DNA of 64,000 nt from DATAOG01 sp963840925 (GTDB taxonomy: Bacteria; Pseudomonadota; Alphaproteobacteria; Geminicoccales; Geminicoccaceae): assembly GCA_963840925.1 (NCBI GenBank), contig CAWJAY010000031.1:27922-91921 (forward strand), in the 5' to 3' direction. This document shows, piece by piece, positions 51,304 to 60,819 of this stretch; position 1 is the first letter of the stretch, and each line of letters begins with the position of its first letter. The notes under the pieces were generated by a model, which was not told the origin of the DNA, made no database searches, and saw nothing but the letters and a program-made list of their open reading frames with translations. The position numbers were made by a program, and so were the translations under genes.

Positions 51304-51400
51304 ACCCTGGTCCAGATGTCAGCGCCCCGCACCGGGGCGGTCGGCCGCGGCTTGGCCGACGGCTGGGGTTGAGGTCAAAGTCAGCTGGAGGAGCAGCGGT

Positions 51401-52063
51401 CTATACCGGTCGGCATTCATCTCGCGGCGCGCTGCCTGCGACGTGCACGCACGCAAGCGCGAACGCGGTCTCGATGTCCTTGTCGGTCGTATCGATCACG
51501 ACTGCGTCATCCGCCGGCAGCAACGGCGCGACCGCACGCGATTGATCGCGTGCGTCGCGCTCCCGCAGGTCCTCCAGAACTCGTCCATATATAACTGGCA
51601 CGTTCTGCGCCTGCAACTCCTTGCAGCGCCGGCGTGCCCGCTCCTCGGCCGAAGCGGTGACGAAGATCTTGGCCGCGGCATCGGGCCGGACCACGGTGCC
51701 GATGTCGCGACCGGCCAGAACCGCGCCGGGACCGGCGGCGCCGAACTGACGCTGGAATGCCAGCAGCGCCTGGCGGACGGCGGGGATTGCCGCGACCTTC
51801 GAGGCGCCCTGGCTCACGGCCTCGTCGCGCAGCCCAGGTGCGGTCAGGTCCGCGGCGCGCAGATCCGCGGCCGCCGCCGTTGCCGCCGCCACGTCGTCGA
51901 ATGGGCGGCCGGCGGCGAGCAGCGTGCGGGCGACCGCGCGGTAGAGCAGGCCGGTATCGAGAAACTCGAGCCCGAAATGGGCCGCGAGCCGTCTGGCCAG
52001 CGTGGTTTTGCCGGACGCCGCCGGGCCGTCGACCGCGATGATCCAGGGGCCGGCCCGGCTCAT
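51401..52063 (-). CDS. cmk: Cytidylate kinase
   Basis: CMP/dCMP kinase of 220 residues. Walker A GPAASGKTT near residues 13-21, AGRDIGTVVRPDA, and the CMP-kinase insert RARRRCKELQ. Start overlaps the aroA stop by four bases. Normal. Confidence 0.95.
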   Translation of the reverse strand: MSRAGPWIIAVDGPAASGKTTLARRLAAHFGLEFLDTGLLYRAVARTLLAAGRPFDDVAAATAAAADLRAADLTAPGLRDEAVSQGASKVAAIPAVRQALLAFQRQFGAAGPGAVLAGRDIGTVVRPDAAAKIFVTASAEERARRRCKELQAQNVPVIYGRVLEDLRERDARDQSRAVAPLLPADDAVVIDTTDKDIETAFALACVHVAGSAPRDECRPV

Positions 52064-53385
52064 GGCGCCACCGTCTCGATCCGAGCCCCCAGGCGGTTCA
52101 TCAGCGCGGCGAACCCCGGGAAACTGGTCTCGATGGTCTCAGCACCCTCGACCGTGACCGGCGCGCGCGCGACCGTGCCCAGCACCAAAAAGCTCATCGC
52201 GATCCGATGGTCGTGGCGGGCGTCGATCACGCCGCCACCGGGCGGCGGCCCGCCCGCGCCATGGACGATCAGGCGGTCCTCTCCGGCCTCGACCGCGACC
52301 CCGCAGGCGGCGAGCCCGTGCGCGAGCGCGCCCAGCCGATCGCTCTCCTTGACCTTGAGCTCGGCCACGCCGGCGAGCCGCGTGGTGCCACGGGCGCAGG
52401 CGGCGGCGACCGCGAGGATCGGATATTCGTCGATCATTCGGGGCGCCCGCTCGGCCGGAACGTCGATGCCGCTCAGCGGCCCGCCGGCGATCTCCAGCGA
52501 GGCGACCGGCTCACCGGCTCGGCCATCGACCTCCTGGCGGAGATCGGCGCCCATCTCGGCCAGACAGTCCAGGAGACCGGTGCGCAGCGGGTTGCTGCCG
52601 ACACCATCCAGGTGAAGCGCCGAGGCGTCGCCGAGCGCGGCCGCGACCAGCAGAAAGGCGGCCGAGGAGATGTCGCCCGGCACGCTGAGCTCGACCGCCT
52701 GGAGCTCCGGCTGGCCCCGCAGGCTGACCGCCCGGCCACCGTCCGCCAGAGCTTCGATCTCGAGCTCGGCACCCATGTGGCCGAGCAGGCGCTCGGTGTG
52801 GTCGCGCGACGGCTCCGGCTCGACCACGGTCGTCCGGCCGGCGGCGTGCAGGCCGGCGAGCAGGATCGCCGATTTGACCTGGGCCGAGGCGACCGGCTGG
52901 CGGTAGCGGATCGGCAGCAGATCGGTCCGGCCGGTGATCGCGAGCGGCAGCCGCTCGCGGCTGCGCGCGAGGAACGCCGCGCCCATCTCGGTGAGCGGTT
53001 CGATCATTCGGCGCATCGGGCGCGCGCGCAGCGAGGCGTCGCCGGTCAGGAAGCTGGTGAAGGGCTGCCCGGCGAGCACGCCCAGCAGCAGCCGGGCGCC
53101 GGTGCCGGAGTTGCCGAGATCGAGCGGCCGGTCGGGCTCGGCGAGCCCGCCGACGCCTCGCCCATGCACCCGCCAGCTGCCCTCGCCGGTGCGCTCCAGC
53201 TCGACCCCGAGCGCTGTCAGCGCGGCCGCGGTCGCGAGCACGTCGGCGCCCTCCAGCAGGCCGTTGATCCGGCTCTCGCCGATCGCGAGCGCTGCGAGGA
53301 TCAGGGCGCGGTGCGAGATCGACTTGTCGCCGGGCACGCTCGCCCGGCCGCGCAGACCCGGCACGGGATGGGCCCGGAGCCTCAT
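52060..53385 (-). CDS. aroA: 3-phosphoshikimate 1-carboxyvinyltransferase (EPSP synthase)
   Basis: Shikimate-pathway enzyme of 441 residues: GDKSISHRALI (PEP/shikimate site), LDLGNSGTGARLL, RPMRRMIEPL, and KVKESDRLGALAHGL. First gene of aroA-cmk-rpsA-ihfB-lapA. The LGNSGTGARL motif with Ala (instead of Gly) resembles class II EPSP synthases, so tolerance to glyphosate would be possible; that is an inference. Confidence 0.96.
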   Translation of the reverse strand: MRLRAHPVPGLRGRASVPGDKSISHRALILAALAIGESRINGLLEGADVLATAAALTALGVELERTGEGSWRVHGRGVGGLAEPDRPLDLGNSGTGARLLLGVLAGQPFTSFLTGDASLRARPMRRMIEPLTEMGAAFLARSRERLPLAITGRTDLLPIRYRQPVASAQVKSAILLAGLHAAGRTTVVEPEPSRDHTERLLGHMGAELEIEALADGGRAVSLRGQPELQAVELSVPGDISSAAFLLVAAALGDASALHLDGVGSNPLRTGLLDCLAEMGADLRQEVDGRAGEPVASLEIAGGPLSGIDVPAERAPRMIDEYPILAVAAACARGTTRLAGVAELKVKESDRLGALAHGLAACGVAVEAGEDRLIVHGAGGPPPGGGVIDARHDHRIAMSFLVLGTVARAPVTVEGAETIETSFPGFAALMNRLGARIETVAP

Positions 53386-53483
53386 CGCGTTCTCCGGTGC
53401 CGTGCTGCGGGTGCCGCTCGCCGCCTCGGCTTGCCGATCGTCAAGGTCAGACCAACGTTTGCCGATTGTTCAGGAATTTGCTT

Positions 53484-53512
53484 TTGACAGCTTGGGTCGA
53501 TCATGGCAATTG
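53484..53512 (+). promoter_or_regulatory. Weak candidate promoter for the acidic zinc-ribbon gene
   Basis: An exact TTGACA at 53484-53489 lies 72 bases before GTG 53556, but the expected -10 position (CAATTG, 53507-53512) matches poorly. Suggestive only. Confidence 0.25.
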
Positions 53513-53555
53513 GCTTCACCCTTCGGTCGACCCGAGCTTTTTTGGAGTGTGCGGC

Positions 53556-53963
53556 GTGGCGAAACCCGAATGGGGTAGCAAGCGGATCTGTCTGAGTTGC
53601 GGCGCGCGGTTCTACGACATGAACCGGGAGCCGATCACCTGCCCGGCCTGCTCGGCGGTGCTCGACCCCGTGGTCCAGAGCCGGCCACGCCGGTCGCGGG
53701 CGGCGCCCAAGCTCGCGGTGGTGGCCGCCGCCGTGGTCGATCCTGAGGAGGTGGTGGTCGTCGAGCCCGACGAGGAGGTCGAGGTCGACGACGAGGAGGT
53801 GGTGGTGATCGCGGCCCCCGCCACCGAGGACGAGGAGGAGGAAGAGGAGGAAGCGGCGGAGGAGGATGGCGAGAGCGCGATCGAGGACGTCTCCGAGCTT
53901 GGCGACGACGACATGGCGGACGTGATCGAGACCGACCTCGACGAGGACGAGGCGGAACGCTGA
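53556..53963 (+). CDS. Acidic zinc-ribbon protein, TIGR02300 family (FYDLN-like)
   Basis: A 135-residue protein. The N-terminal zinc-ribbon has Cys12, Cys15, Cys29, Cys32 and the FYDM segment of the FYDLN-acid family; the remaining 90 residues are extremely rich in Glu and Asp. The function is unknown. GTG 53556 follows GGAG at 53543-53546. Located opposite aroA, its usual alphaproteobacterial place. The upstream open frame to 53397 is not coding. Confidence 0.87.
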   Translation: MAKPEWGSKRICLSCGARFYDMNREPITCPACSAVLDPVVQSRPRRSRAAPKLAVVAAAVVDPEEVVVVEPDEEVEVDDEEVVVIAAPATEDEEEEEEEAAEEDGESAIEDVSELGDDDMADVIETDLDEDEAER

Positions 53964-54113
53964 GCGCTGCCGCGCCGGTCCGCCGCGCTCGACCGCACTG
54001 GGTCGTGCCCTCGGGCGGCAAGGTCTTCCCGATGCCCGATTGAAGCTTGCCAATCGGCCGCAGTTTGCCTATCTCTCGGCCGCTGCGCGGCGATGCCGCG
54101 CCAGCACCTGGGC

Positions 54114-54190
<77 letters not shown>

Positions 54191-54212
54191 GCAAAATCAA
54201 AGAGTTAGCTAG

Positions 54213-54701
54213 ATGGGGGCAGCGTCGAAACAGGGAGCGGGACAACAGCGGGACAACAGACCTGACCCAGAGCGGGTCGACGTCGAGCAGTTCCCGCCGC
54301 CTGGCGCGGTCAGCGGTGTCGGCTTTGCGCCAACGGTGAGCGCCAGTGTGGATTCAACTCCACCGCCCGGGGTTGTGGGCACCAGCGGCTTCGCGCCCAA
54401 GTGGGAGGCGCTGCCTGAGCCCCTGCGCAATCTGGTCATAGCTATGTGGCAGGATGCCGACCCGGCGTACGCGATGCGATGGAAGTCGGTATTCGAGCAA
54501 CTGACAGGCGTGGCGCTCTACAGACCGGGGCGGCCCGCCACGAAACGTGAACGCGCGCGCGAGCTGGTCCGGGTGGCGAAAGCTGAGGGCCGGGCTATCG
54601 ACGCTGCCCTGAGGCGTGAGATCGCGCTCCAGGCCAGGTGCGACGTAAAGACAGTCAAGGCCGCCGAACGGGAAGAAGAAGACGCGGTAGCTCGGAAATA
54701 A
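54213..54701 (+). CDS. Hypothetical protein of the element
   Basis: A 162-residue protein, no family recognised. Residues 28-58 hold two imperfect copies of a PPPGxVxGxGFAP unit, which looks like a duplicated linker; the C-terminal half is helical and basic (RPGRPATKRERARELVR), with LEALPEP-like start of the folded part. It might bind DNA. The coding DNA before the start has an 11-base tandem repeat (AGCGGGACAAC, 54236-54257). An internal start is possible. Confidence 0.45.
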   Translation: MGAASKQGAGQQRDNRPDPERVDVEQFPPPGAVSGVGFAPTVSASVDSTPPPGVVGTSGFAPKWEALPEPLRNLVIAMWQDADPAYAMRWKSVFEQLTGVALYRPGRPATKRERARELVRVAKAEGRAIDAALRREIALQARCDVKTVKAAEREEEDAVARK

Positions 54702-54764
54702 ATAATTCCGCCGAAAAAGTTATTTATGCGCTGTTGCGTGGAGTAACGCGCGGGCCCTAGCTTT

Positions 54765-54786
54765 CCAGAAGCTCAATCTCTTCTGG
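54765..54786 (+). promoter_or_regulatory. Inverted repeat overlapping the alpA ribosome-binding site
   Basis: CCAGAAG (54765-54771) pairs with CTTCTGG (54780-54786), 8-base loop; the last two bases are part of the GGAG Shine-Dalgarno of alpA (54785-54788). As RNA it would hide the ribosome site; as DNA it is a palindromic operator candidate for the AlpA product or another repressor. Confidence 0.45.
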
Positions 54787-54795
54787 AGTTTCGAC

Positions 54796-55050
54796 ATGGC
54801 GAAGATCATCGAGGCGCAGCCTGAGCTGCTGCCTGACAACGGTGAGCCGTCGCCTGATAACGAGCACCGGTCACCGCTGGTCCGCTATAGCCGGCTAAAC
54901 GTCGAGGAAGGCATCCCGTACAGCCGGACGCATCTGGCCGCCTTAGAGGCGAGGGGCGAGTTTCCGCGCCGGATCAAACTGAGCGCTAACGTGATTGCCT
55001 GGGATCGCGCGGAGGTCAGGGCCTGGCGCCGGTCGCGCGGTCGGGGCTGA
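54796..55050 (+). CDS. AlpA-type helix-turn-helix regulator/excisionase
   Basis: An 84-residue protein whose second half fits the AlpA family: IPYSRTHLAALEARGEFPRRIKLSANVIAWDRAEVRAW is the winged HTH with the GxFP(R)xxKL and W-x-x-x-EV-x-x-W features, split here across residues 40-78. AlpA proteins regulate or excise phage-like elements. The N-terminal 30 residues are a Pro/Glu-rich tail. GGAG precedes ATG 54796 by seven bases. Intact, unlike the replication genes after it. Confidence 0.82.
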   Translation: MAKIIEAQPELLPDNGEPSPDNEHRSPLVRYSRLNVEEGIPYSRTHLAALEARGEFPRRIKLSANVIAWDRAEVRAWRRSRGRG

Positions 55051-55291
55051 GAGCGGTGGCCTACCTCCTCGAGCTGCGGCCCCGCTCCGTTGTGCCGGCC
55101 GCTCGGCGCTGGCCGTCCGATGAGCGCGCGGTCGCGGCCGCCTCCTCCTGCGCCATCCGATGACTTGACCGAGCCCGAGCGCGGTCTCTGCGCGCGCGTC
55201 ATGCGCCCCGGTGCCGGGCCGCTCGGCTGGCGAGGAAGATCCGGTCGGCCGCGATCACTCGCCGCCACCTGCCTCATTGAGGAGGTCTCGC

Positions 55292-57774
55292 GTGGGCTAT
55301 CCAAGCTCGCCCTCGCCGTTCGACCCGGCTAAAGCCTCCGAGCGCCAGGCCGAGATCGCCCGCGCTATCTCGATCACAGCGGACGACCCGGCGGCTAGGT
55401 TTTGACCACCATCCGCGGCCTGCCGGTCGAGACAGTGCTTGGCTGCGAGGACCTGCGGCTGCTGCCGGCGCCGATCGGCGGCCGGCCGCCGACGGACTTC
55501 GGCTGCGTGTGCGCTGCTGCGGCCTGCGCCCGGCGCCGATCCGACCGGGGTCGAGATCGCGTTTGTCGACGCGCTCGGCCAGCCATCCGCGACCGAGCCG
55601 CGCCGGGCCCAATGGGCGTTGCTGAGCGCGGGTGCGGGTCGGCTTGGTTCTTCGCCGGGGGTCAGCGGCGACACCGCGATCGTCTGCGAAGGCTTCGGTG
55701 CCAAGCCGTTGGCGACGCTCGCCAGCGGTGCGCCCGGGCTGCACTTGGGCTGGGGCGCCCGGGGCTGGCTGCGGCACAAGCGCTGCCTCCCGGCATCAAG
55801 CGCTTGATCGTCGTCGCCGACGCCCGCCCGGACGAGGGTGGGCTCGGTGCTGACGGCAAGCCGCTGGCCGAGGGCCACGACCGCGATTACCGGCGGGCCT
55901 GCGACCACTGGCTGCTGAGCTAGGCGACGGCGACGTCCTGATCGCGGACTGCGGCTTGCTGGGCGCCAAGGATGCCGACGAGATCCTGGTCGCCCAGGGT
56001 CCCGAGGCGCTGCGCCAGCTGATCGAGCAGGCCCGGCCGGCTCAGCTGTCCGAGGATGGCTGGATCCAGAAATCGGGCGGTGTCGGGGACGTCGATTACG
56101 ACATCGCGCGCAAGGAGCTGGCTGAAGAGCTCGGGCGGCATCCGACTCTCGACGCCTGCGATCAGAGCGGGCGCCAAGGCGGCCGGCGACAGCCGAGGAG
56201 GGCGACCAGCCCGATCCCGCCTGATCGCGATCGCGACCGAGACAGGACCTCTTCGCCGACGCGGCGGCCACGCCTACTGCTGCGTCGAGACCGAGGGCGG
56301 CGCCCAGAAGACGCTGGCGGTCGAGACCGGCGCCTTCGAGACTGGCTGACGGCCGAGTACGGGACCCGTTTCCCGATCATGGTCGCAGGGCGCCCGGTCC
56401 CGGGGTCGGTATCCTCAAATACGTTCAGCGACGCCGTCCGCACGATCGCGGCGGTCGCGCGGCAGGGCGAAATCCGCAAGGTGTTCCTCCGGGTCGGGTG
56501 GGCCGCCGACCGGCTCTATCTCGATCTGGCGACACCAGCGCCGCGAGCGCTCGAGATCGGCCCGGAAGGCTGGGCCATAGTCCCGGACCCGCCGGTCCAT
56601 CTGTTGGCGTCGAACAGCGCGCACCCGCTACCGTTGCCGGTCGCGGCGCCGCGCGAGGAGGTGCTGCGCGAGCTCGCCCGGTTCTTTGGGTTCGCTCGTA
56701 AAGACGATCGCCTGGTGCTGCTGATCGGCGCCTTGATGGCGGCCCTCATGCCGGAGGGGCCCTATCCGGTCGTGGTCTTCGTCGGCGAGCAGGGCTCCGG
56801 CAAGACCAAGCGGTCCGGCTTCATCAAGAGCGCGATCGACCCGACCGAAGCCAACATGCGTGGCCGGCCCAGGTCTCCCGAGGACTTGGCGATCAGTGTG
56901 TCTCGGTCCTGGGTCCCGACCTACGACAACCTGTCCTCGCTGAGCCAGGAGATGAGCGACTGGATCTGCCGCTTCAGCGAAGGCGGCGGCCTCCCGAAGC
57001 GCCGGTTGTTCACGGATACCGACGAAGTCCTGATCTCGGCGGCGCGGCTGCAAGTGCTGAACGGTATCCCGGACCTCGCCCGCTCCGGCGACCTGATCGA
57101 CCGGTCTGTGCTGATCCGCTGCGACCCCTTGCCGATCAAGACGCGCGAGCGGGTCTTGTCGGCCAAGTTCGAGAAGTTCCGGCCGAAGCTGCTGCACTAC
57201 CTGGTCGAAGCCGCCTCGTGCGCGCTGCGCAATTACGACAACATGGCGGATACTCACGAGGGCCTGCGGCGCGGCGATTGGTGCGCGTGGGTTGAGGCTG
57301 GTCATGAGGCTCTCGGCCTGGCCGACGGGCGAGTTCACGCGCGCCTACCGGGCGAACCAGGACGACGCGGTCAGGCAGGCGGTCGAGCTGGACGCGCTCG
57401 GCGCGGCGCATCCTGGAATGGATGAGCGACCGCCATCGAGGTCGACACGACCGCGACACAGCTGCATCGGCGATCTCGAGAAGATCGTGCGGCGGCAGCA
57501 CGACGGCAGGCTGCCGGTCGACTGGTCTTCCTCCACCCGTCATTTCGGCATCCGGCTCCGGCGTCTGGCTCCGATGCTGCGCCGAGGCGGGCTTGAGATC
57601 GAGCTGGCGCACACGAAAGCGGGCTCTGCGATCAGGATCGTCAACCCGGCGCTGGCTCCGGAGCCGAGACCCCTTTCCCGCCCGGCAGTCATCGAAGGTC
57701 GGATATGGCATCGTCACAGACGTCACAGACGTCACCTGCCAGGCCCACCAACGGCCGGAGACCCTGGGTGGTGA
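55292..57774 (+). pseudogene. Toprim-ATPase replication protein, frameshifted many times
   Basis: Joining frames gives one protein of about 820 residues, likely starting at GTG 55292 after a strong GAGGAGG (37 residues before the first shift near 55400). Toprim part: GLPVETVLGCEDLRLLPAP, DPTGVEIAFVDALG, TAIVCEG, GIKRLIVVADA and DADEILV. Middle and ATPase: FVGEQGSGKTKRSGF Walker A, PTYDNLSSLSQEMSDW, LNGIPDLARSGDLIDRSVL, then a C-terminal RLRRLAPMLRR. Shifts near 55400, 55510, 55790, 55915, 56150, 56240, 56330, 57310, 57400 and later. The stretch 56330-57310 is unbroken. Exact end uncertain (57700-57880). Confidence 0.72.
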
Positions 57775-57923
57775 CGACGGTGACGTCTGTGACGATGCGA
57801 AACAGCCCCACCACTATTCGGGGCAAGAGGCTGGCGTCCAGAGGCGACGGCCGCCGCAGCCGAAGGCCTCCGGCCGCTAACGGAGGTCCCGCCGGCGCCG
57901 GCGACCCGAACCCGCTTGTGTGA
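57705..57923 (+). CDS. Small open frame across the inverted repeat, doubtful
   Basis: ATG 57705 opens a 72-residue frame (MASSQTSQTSPARP...). It is either a continuation of the ATPase C-terminus, where Ser/Thr/Val repeats of this kind are seen, or a real small gene. It overlaps the next gene as GTGA. Composition offers no functional hint. Confidence 0.25.
   Translation: MASSQTSQTSPARPTNGRRPWVVTTVTSVTMRNSPTTIRGKRLASRGDGRRSRRPPAANGGPAGAGDPNPLV
57709..57797. repeat. 28-base near-perfect inverted repeat
   Basis: Arms 57709-57736 and 57770-57797 are reverse complements in 26 of 28 positions; the outer 18 bases match exactly (CATCGTCACAGACGTCAC). The spacer is 33 bases. The left arm is a 9-base repeat (GTCACAGAC) in tandem. 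The DNA could extrude as a cruciform; the RNA could form a very stable hairpin. Its function is unknown; origin, protein-binding site or terminator are open options. Confidence 0.9.
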
Positions 57924-58171
57924 TCTGCGGCCAGCCGCTGACCAAGCCCATCGTCAAGACGCCCAAAGGCCGGGCGCACTTCGCCTGCGCCGATCAGCCG
58001 GCCCCTAAGCCCGCAGCCAAGAAGTCCCGCATCCGCCGCGCCAAGCCGAAGCCCTTCGTGCCGACCGCAGACTGGCAGGCGGTGCCGCCGGACACGGTCT
58101 TGCCGCCCGGTCTCGAGATCGAGCTGGACCTGTCGACCGGCCGCCAGCGGGCCCGGCTGCGGAAGGCATGA
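57920..58171 (+). CDS. Hypothetical basic protein of the element
   Basis: An 83-residue protein from GTG 57920, overlapping the preceding frame as GTGA and the polymerase start as ATGA, so it sits inside a coupled operon. N-terminal ICGQPL with the upstream in-frame PACV codon pair (C-x-x-C) and GRAHFAC suggests a split zinc ribbon; the middle is Lys/Pro rich. No family. The position right before polA-like suggests a replication-related role, inferred from position. Confidence 0.5.
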   Translation: MICGQPLTKPIVKTPKGRAHFACADQPAPKPAAKKSRIRRAKPKPFVPTADWQAVPPDTVLPPGLEIELDLSTGRQRARLRKA

Positions 58172-60288
58172 CGATGGACGCCGCGGCCGACTTGACCCCG
58201 ATCAGCACCCGCTACCTGCGGGCGCGCACCCGCAAGCTCGAGGCCGCGGTCGCGGCGATGGCCGAGGCTGGCGTCGAGCCCCGTTGGGCCGGCGCCGATT
58301 TCGAGCTGGTCGGTCTCGAGCGCCTGAGCGCGCCGACCAGAAGCTGCTCGAGCGGCTGCGGCCGGAGATCGAGCGCCATCTGGCCGAGCCCGGCGCCGAC
58401 GACCCGGAGGCGCTGCTCGAGCTGCTCGATGTCGAGGTCGAGCTGGTCGACGATCCCGAGCAGGCCCGGCGCGTGATCGCCGAGCTGCCGGTCGTGATCG
58501 GCCTCGACATCGAGACCATGCCGCGCCAGCCCGGCCCGCCGCCGGCGCTCCGGCTGACCAAGAGCGGCCGCCGCTATCTCGACCAGCCGGCCGGCGGACA
58601 CGACCGGCGCGGCGCTGTGCCCGTTCCGAGGCCAGCCCCGGCTGATCCAGGCCTTTGATCCCGGCCGCAACACCGTGTTCATCTTCGACATGGCGGCGCT
58701 CGACTACGCCGACCTGGCCGGCCTGTTCGATCGCCAGTGCTTCGCCCATTCGATGTTCGAGCCCCTGATGCTCGGGGCGCAGGGCGTCGAGCTGCCCCGG
58801 CTGGTCGACACGCTGCAGCTCGCGTAGCTGGTGCTGGGGGCGGGCGAAGGCGTTCGCCGGCTCAAGAACGTCGCCCGAGAGATCCTCGGCCTCGATCTGC
58901 CCAAGGACTTGGGGGCGTCCTATTGGGCGGCCCGCAATCTGAGCGACGCGCAGCTGGCCTACGCCGCCGCCGACAGCTGTCGTCGCCTACCGGGCCGGCC
59001 GGGCGATGTGGCGCCAGCTGGGCGGGCTCGAGCGGCAGGCGTTCACGCTGGCCAATCGGGCAGTGCCGGTGATCGCGCGCACGCGGCTGCGCGGCCTGCC
59101 GTTCGACCCCCATATCGAGACGATCGCCGGCTGGCAGGCAGACTATGCCAGGGGCCGCCAGGAATTCCGCGAGCTGACCGGGTCCGAGGTGCCCGCCGGT
59201 GGGGCTGCGACCCGGGACTGGCTTGCGACCAGGCTGTCCGCCGAGGCGTTGGAGACTTGGGAGCGGACGCCGACCGGGCTGTTGGCGACCGGCGCCGACG
59301 AGCTCAAGCGAATGGCGTTGGACTGGCCCGAGATCCGGCCGCTGATCGCGTTGCGCGCGGCCGAGAAGCGCATCGCGACGTTCGGGCAGAAGCTGATCGA
59401 CCAGATCGTGCCCGCGACCGGCCGGCTGCACGGCGACTACTTCCTGCCGACCGTGACCGGGCGGCTGTCTTGCCGGCGGCCGGCGCTGCAACAGCTGCCG
59501 CCTGAGGTCCGGGCAAACGTCAAAGCCCCGATCGGCCACGTCTTCTTAAAGGCCGACCTCAATCAAATCGAAATGCGGATCGGCGCTGAGAGAGGCCGGC
59601 GAAGAAAATATGCGGGCGGCCTTTGCGGCCGGCGAGGACCTGCACGCCAAGACGGCGCAGACCACGCTCGCCATGGCCGGGGGCGGTGATTTCACCAGGC
59701 TGCCGGAGGCCGATCGGGCACTGGCCCGGACGAAGGCCAAGGCGGTCAATTTCGGCGCCATGTACGGCATGGGCGCCGCGACGCTGCGCAAGAAGATCTG
59801 GGCGGACCACGACATCGCGGTCAGCCTCGAGGAAGCGCAGGCGATCCTGGGCGCATTCCACGCGACCTACCCCGCGATCCGGCCGTACCAACGAGCGCAG
59901 TACGAGCTCGGGCGCTTCGACGCCGTGTGGTCGATCGCGGGCCGGCCGCGGCGCGCGCTCTGGGAGCCGGAGCGGCGCGACCGGCGCACGGGCGAGCTCC
60001 TGAAGCCGGCGGGCGAGCTCTGGTTCACCGACTGCTGCAACCACCGCATCCAGTCTTCGGCGGCCGACGTGCTGCTCGAGGCGATGGTCCGGGTCGACCG
60101 GGCGCTGCCCGGACACGCTGGTCGCCAGCGTCCACGACGAGCTTCTTTTGCTGGTGCCCGAGGACCGGGCCGAGGCCGCGGCCGAGATCTTGGCCGAGGA
60201 GATGACGGCGGCGTTCGTGCGCTGGTTTCCGAACGCGCCGCTGACTGGTCTGCTCAAAGTCGAAATCGTGCCGCAATGGAGCGGGTAG
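58168..60288 (+). pseudogene. Family A DNA polymerase with 3'-5' exonuclease domain, broken
   Basis: Reconstructed across frames: exonuclease domain with IGLDIETM (motif I), FAHSMFEPL (II) and QLAYAAAD (III); polymerase domain with FLPTVTGRLSCRRPALQ, KADLNQIEMR (A), ARTKAKAVNFGAMYGMG (B) and SVHDELLLLVP (C), ending QWSG. Frameshifts near 58330, 58610, 58985, 59590 and 60112; a TAG at 58825 interrupts the exonuclease domain. The 5'-3' nuclease domain is absent, as in phage polymerases. Start ATG 58168 overlaps the preceding stop. Dead as read, unless the breaks are sequencing errors. Confidence 0.78.
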
Positions 60289-60310
60289 ATAACCAAGAGG
60301 AGCTAAGACA

Positions 60311-60819
60311 ATGTTCGGGATGTTGTGTGCGTTCGAAGGCCGGATTGTCTCCGATCCGGAGACTCAGGACGGCGCAGAACGGCAATCAGTGGACGCGGGT
60401 GCGGGTTGCGGTCGACACCGGCGTCGGCGAGCGGGCCCGCGAGCAGCGTGATCCGGCCGCAACCCAGTGGGTCGGGGTGCGCGCGTTTCGCGAGCAGGGC
60501 AATCAGCTGGCGCGCTCCGGAAAGGGGACCGTGATCTACATCGAGGGCAAGTTCGAGCTGCCGGTCCGCACTTACACGGCGCGCACCGGCGAGGTTCAGG
60601 CCGGCGTCGACGTGATCGCGAACCGGATCCTGCCGCTCGGCGCGATCGGCAAGGCCGGCGAGGAGCTGGCCAAGCGCACTGCCGCCAACGGCGAGGCCGC
60701 GATCTACAGCAAGGCCGAGCAGGCCGCACACACGGCCAAGCTCGCGGCCGAGTTTCCGCTCGACGGCGACGATCTCGACGAGAGCTGCCTTCTGCGGAGC
60801 GCGAACAGGAGGACGAAGG
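60311..60819 (+). pseudogene. Single-stranded DNA-binding-like protein, frameshifted
   Basis: ATG 60311 after AAGAGGAG encodes MFGMLCAFEGRIVSDPE; near 60362 the frame shifts, and NGNQWTRVRVAVDTG... continues as an OB-fold (VGVRAFREQGNQLARSGKGT, YIEGKFELPVRTYTARTG) with an acidic tail DGDDLDE near 60780. The overall pattern suits an SSB-like replication partner. The end is uncertain because another shift may lie at 60780. It is located 22 bases after the polymerase stop. Confidence 0.6.

Noticed and set aside
53397..53555. N-terminal extension of the acidic zinc-ribbon protein
   Set aside because: Codon quality is poor and the GTG at 53556 has a good Shine-Dalgarno and the family start.
57709..57736. 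CRISPR-like repeats (GTCACAGAC units)
   Set aside because: Only two or three 9-base units without spacers; this is part of an inverted repeat.
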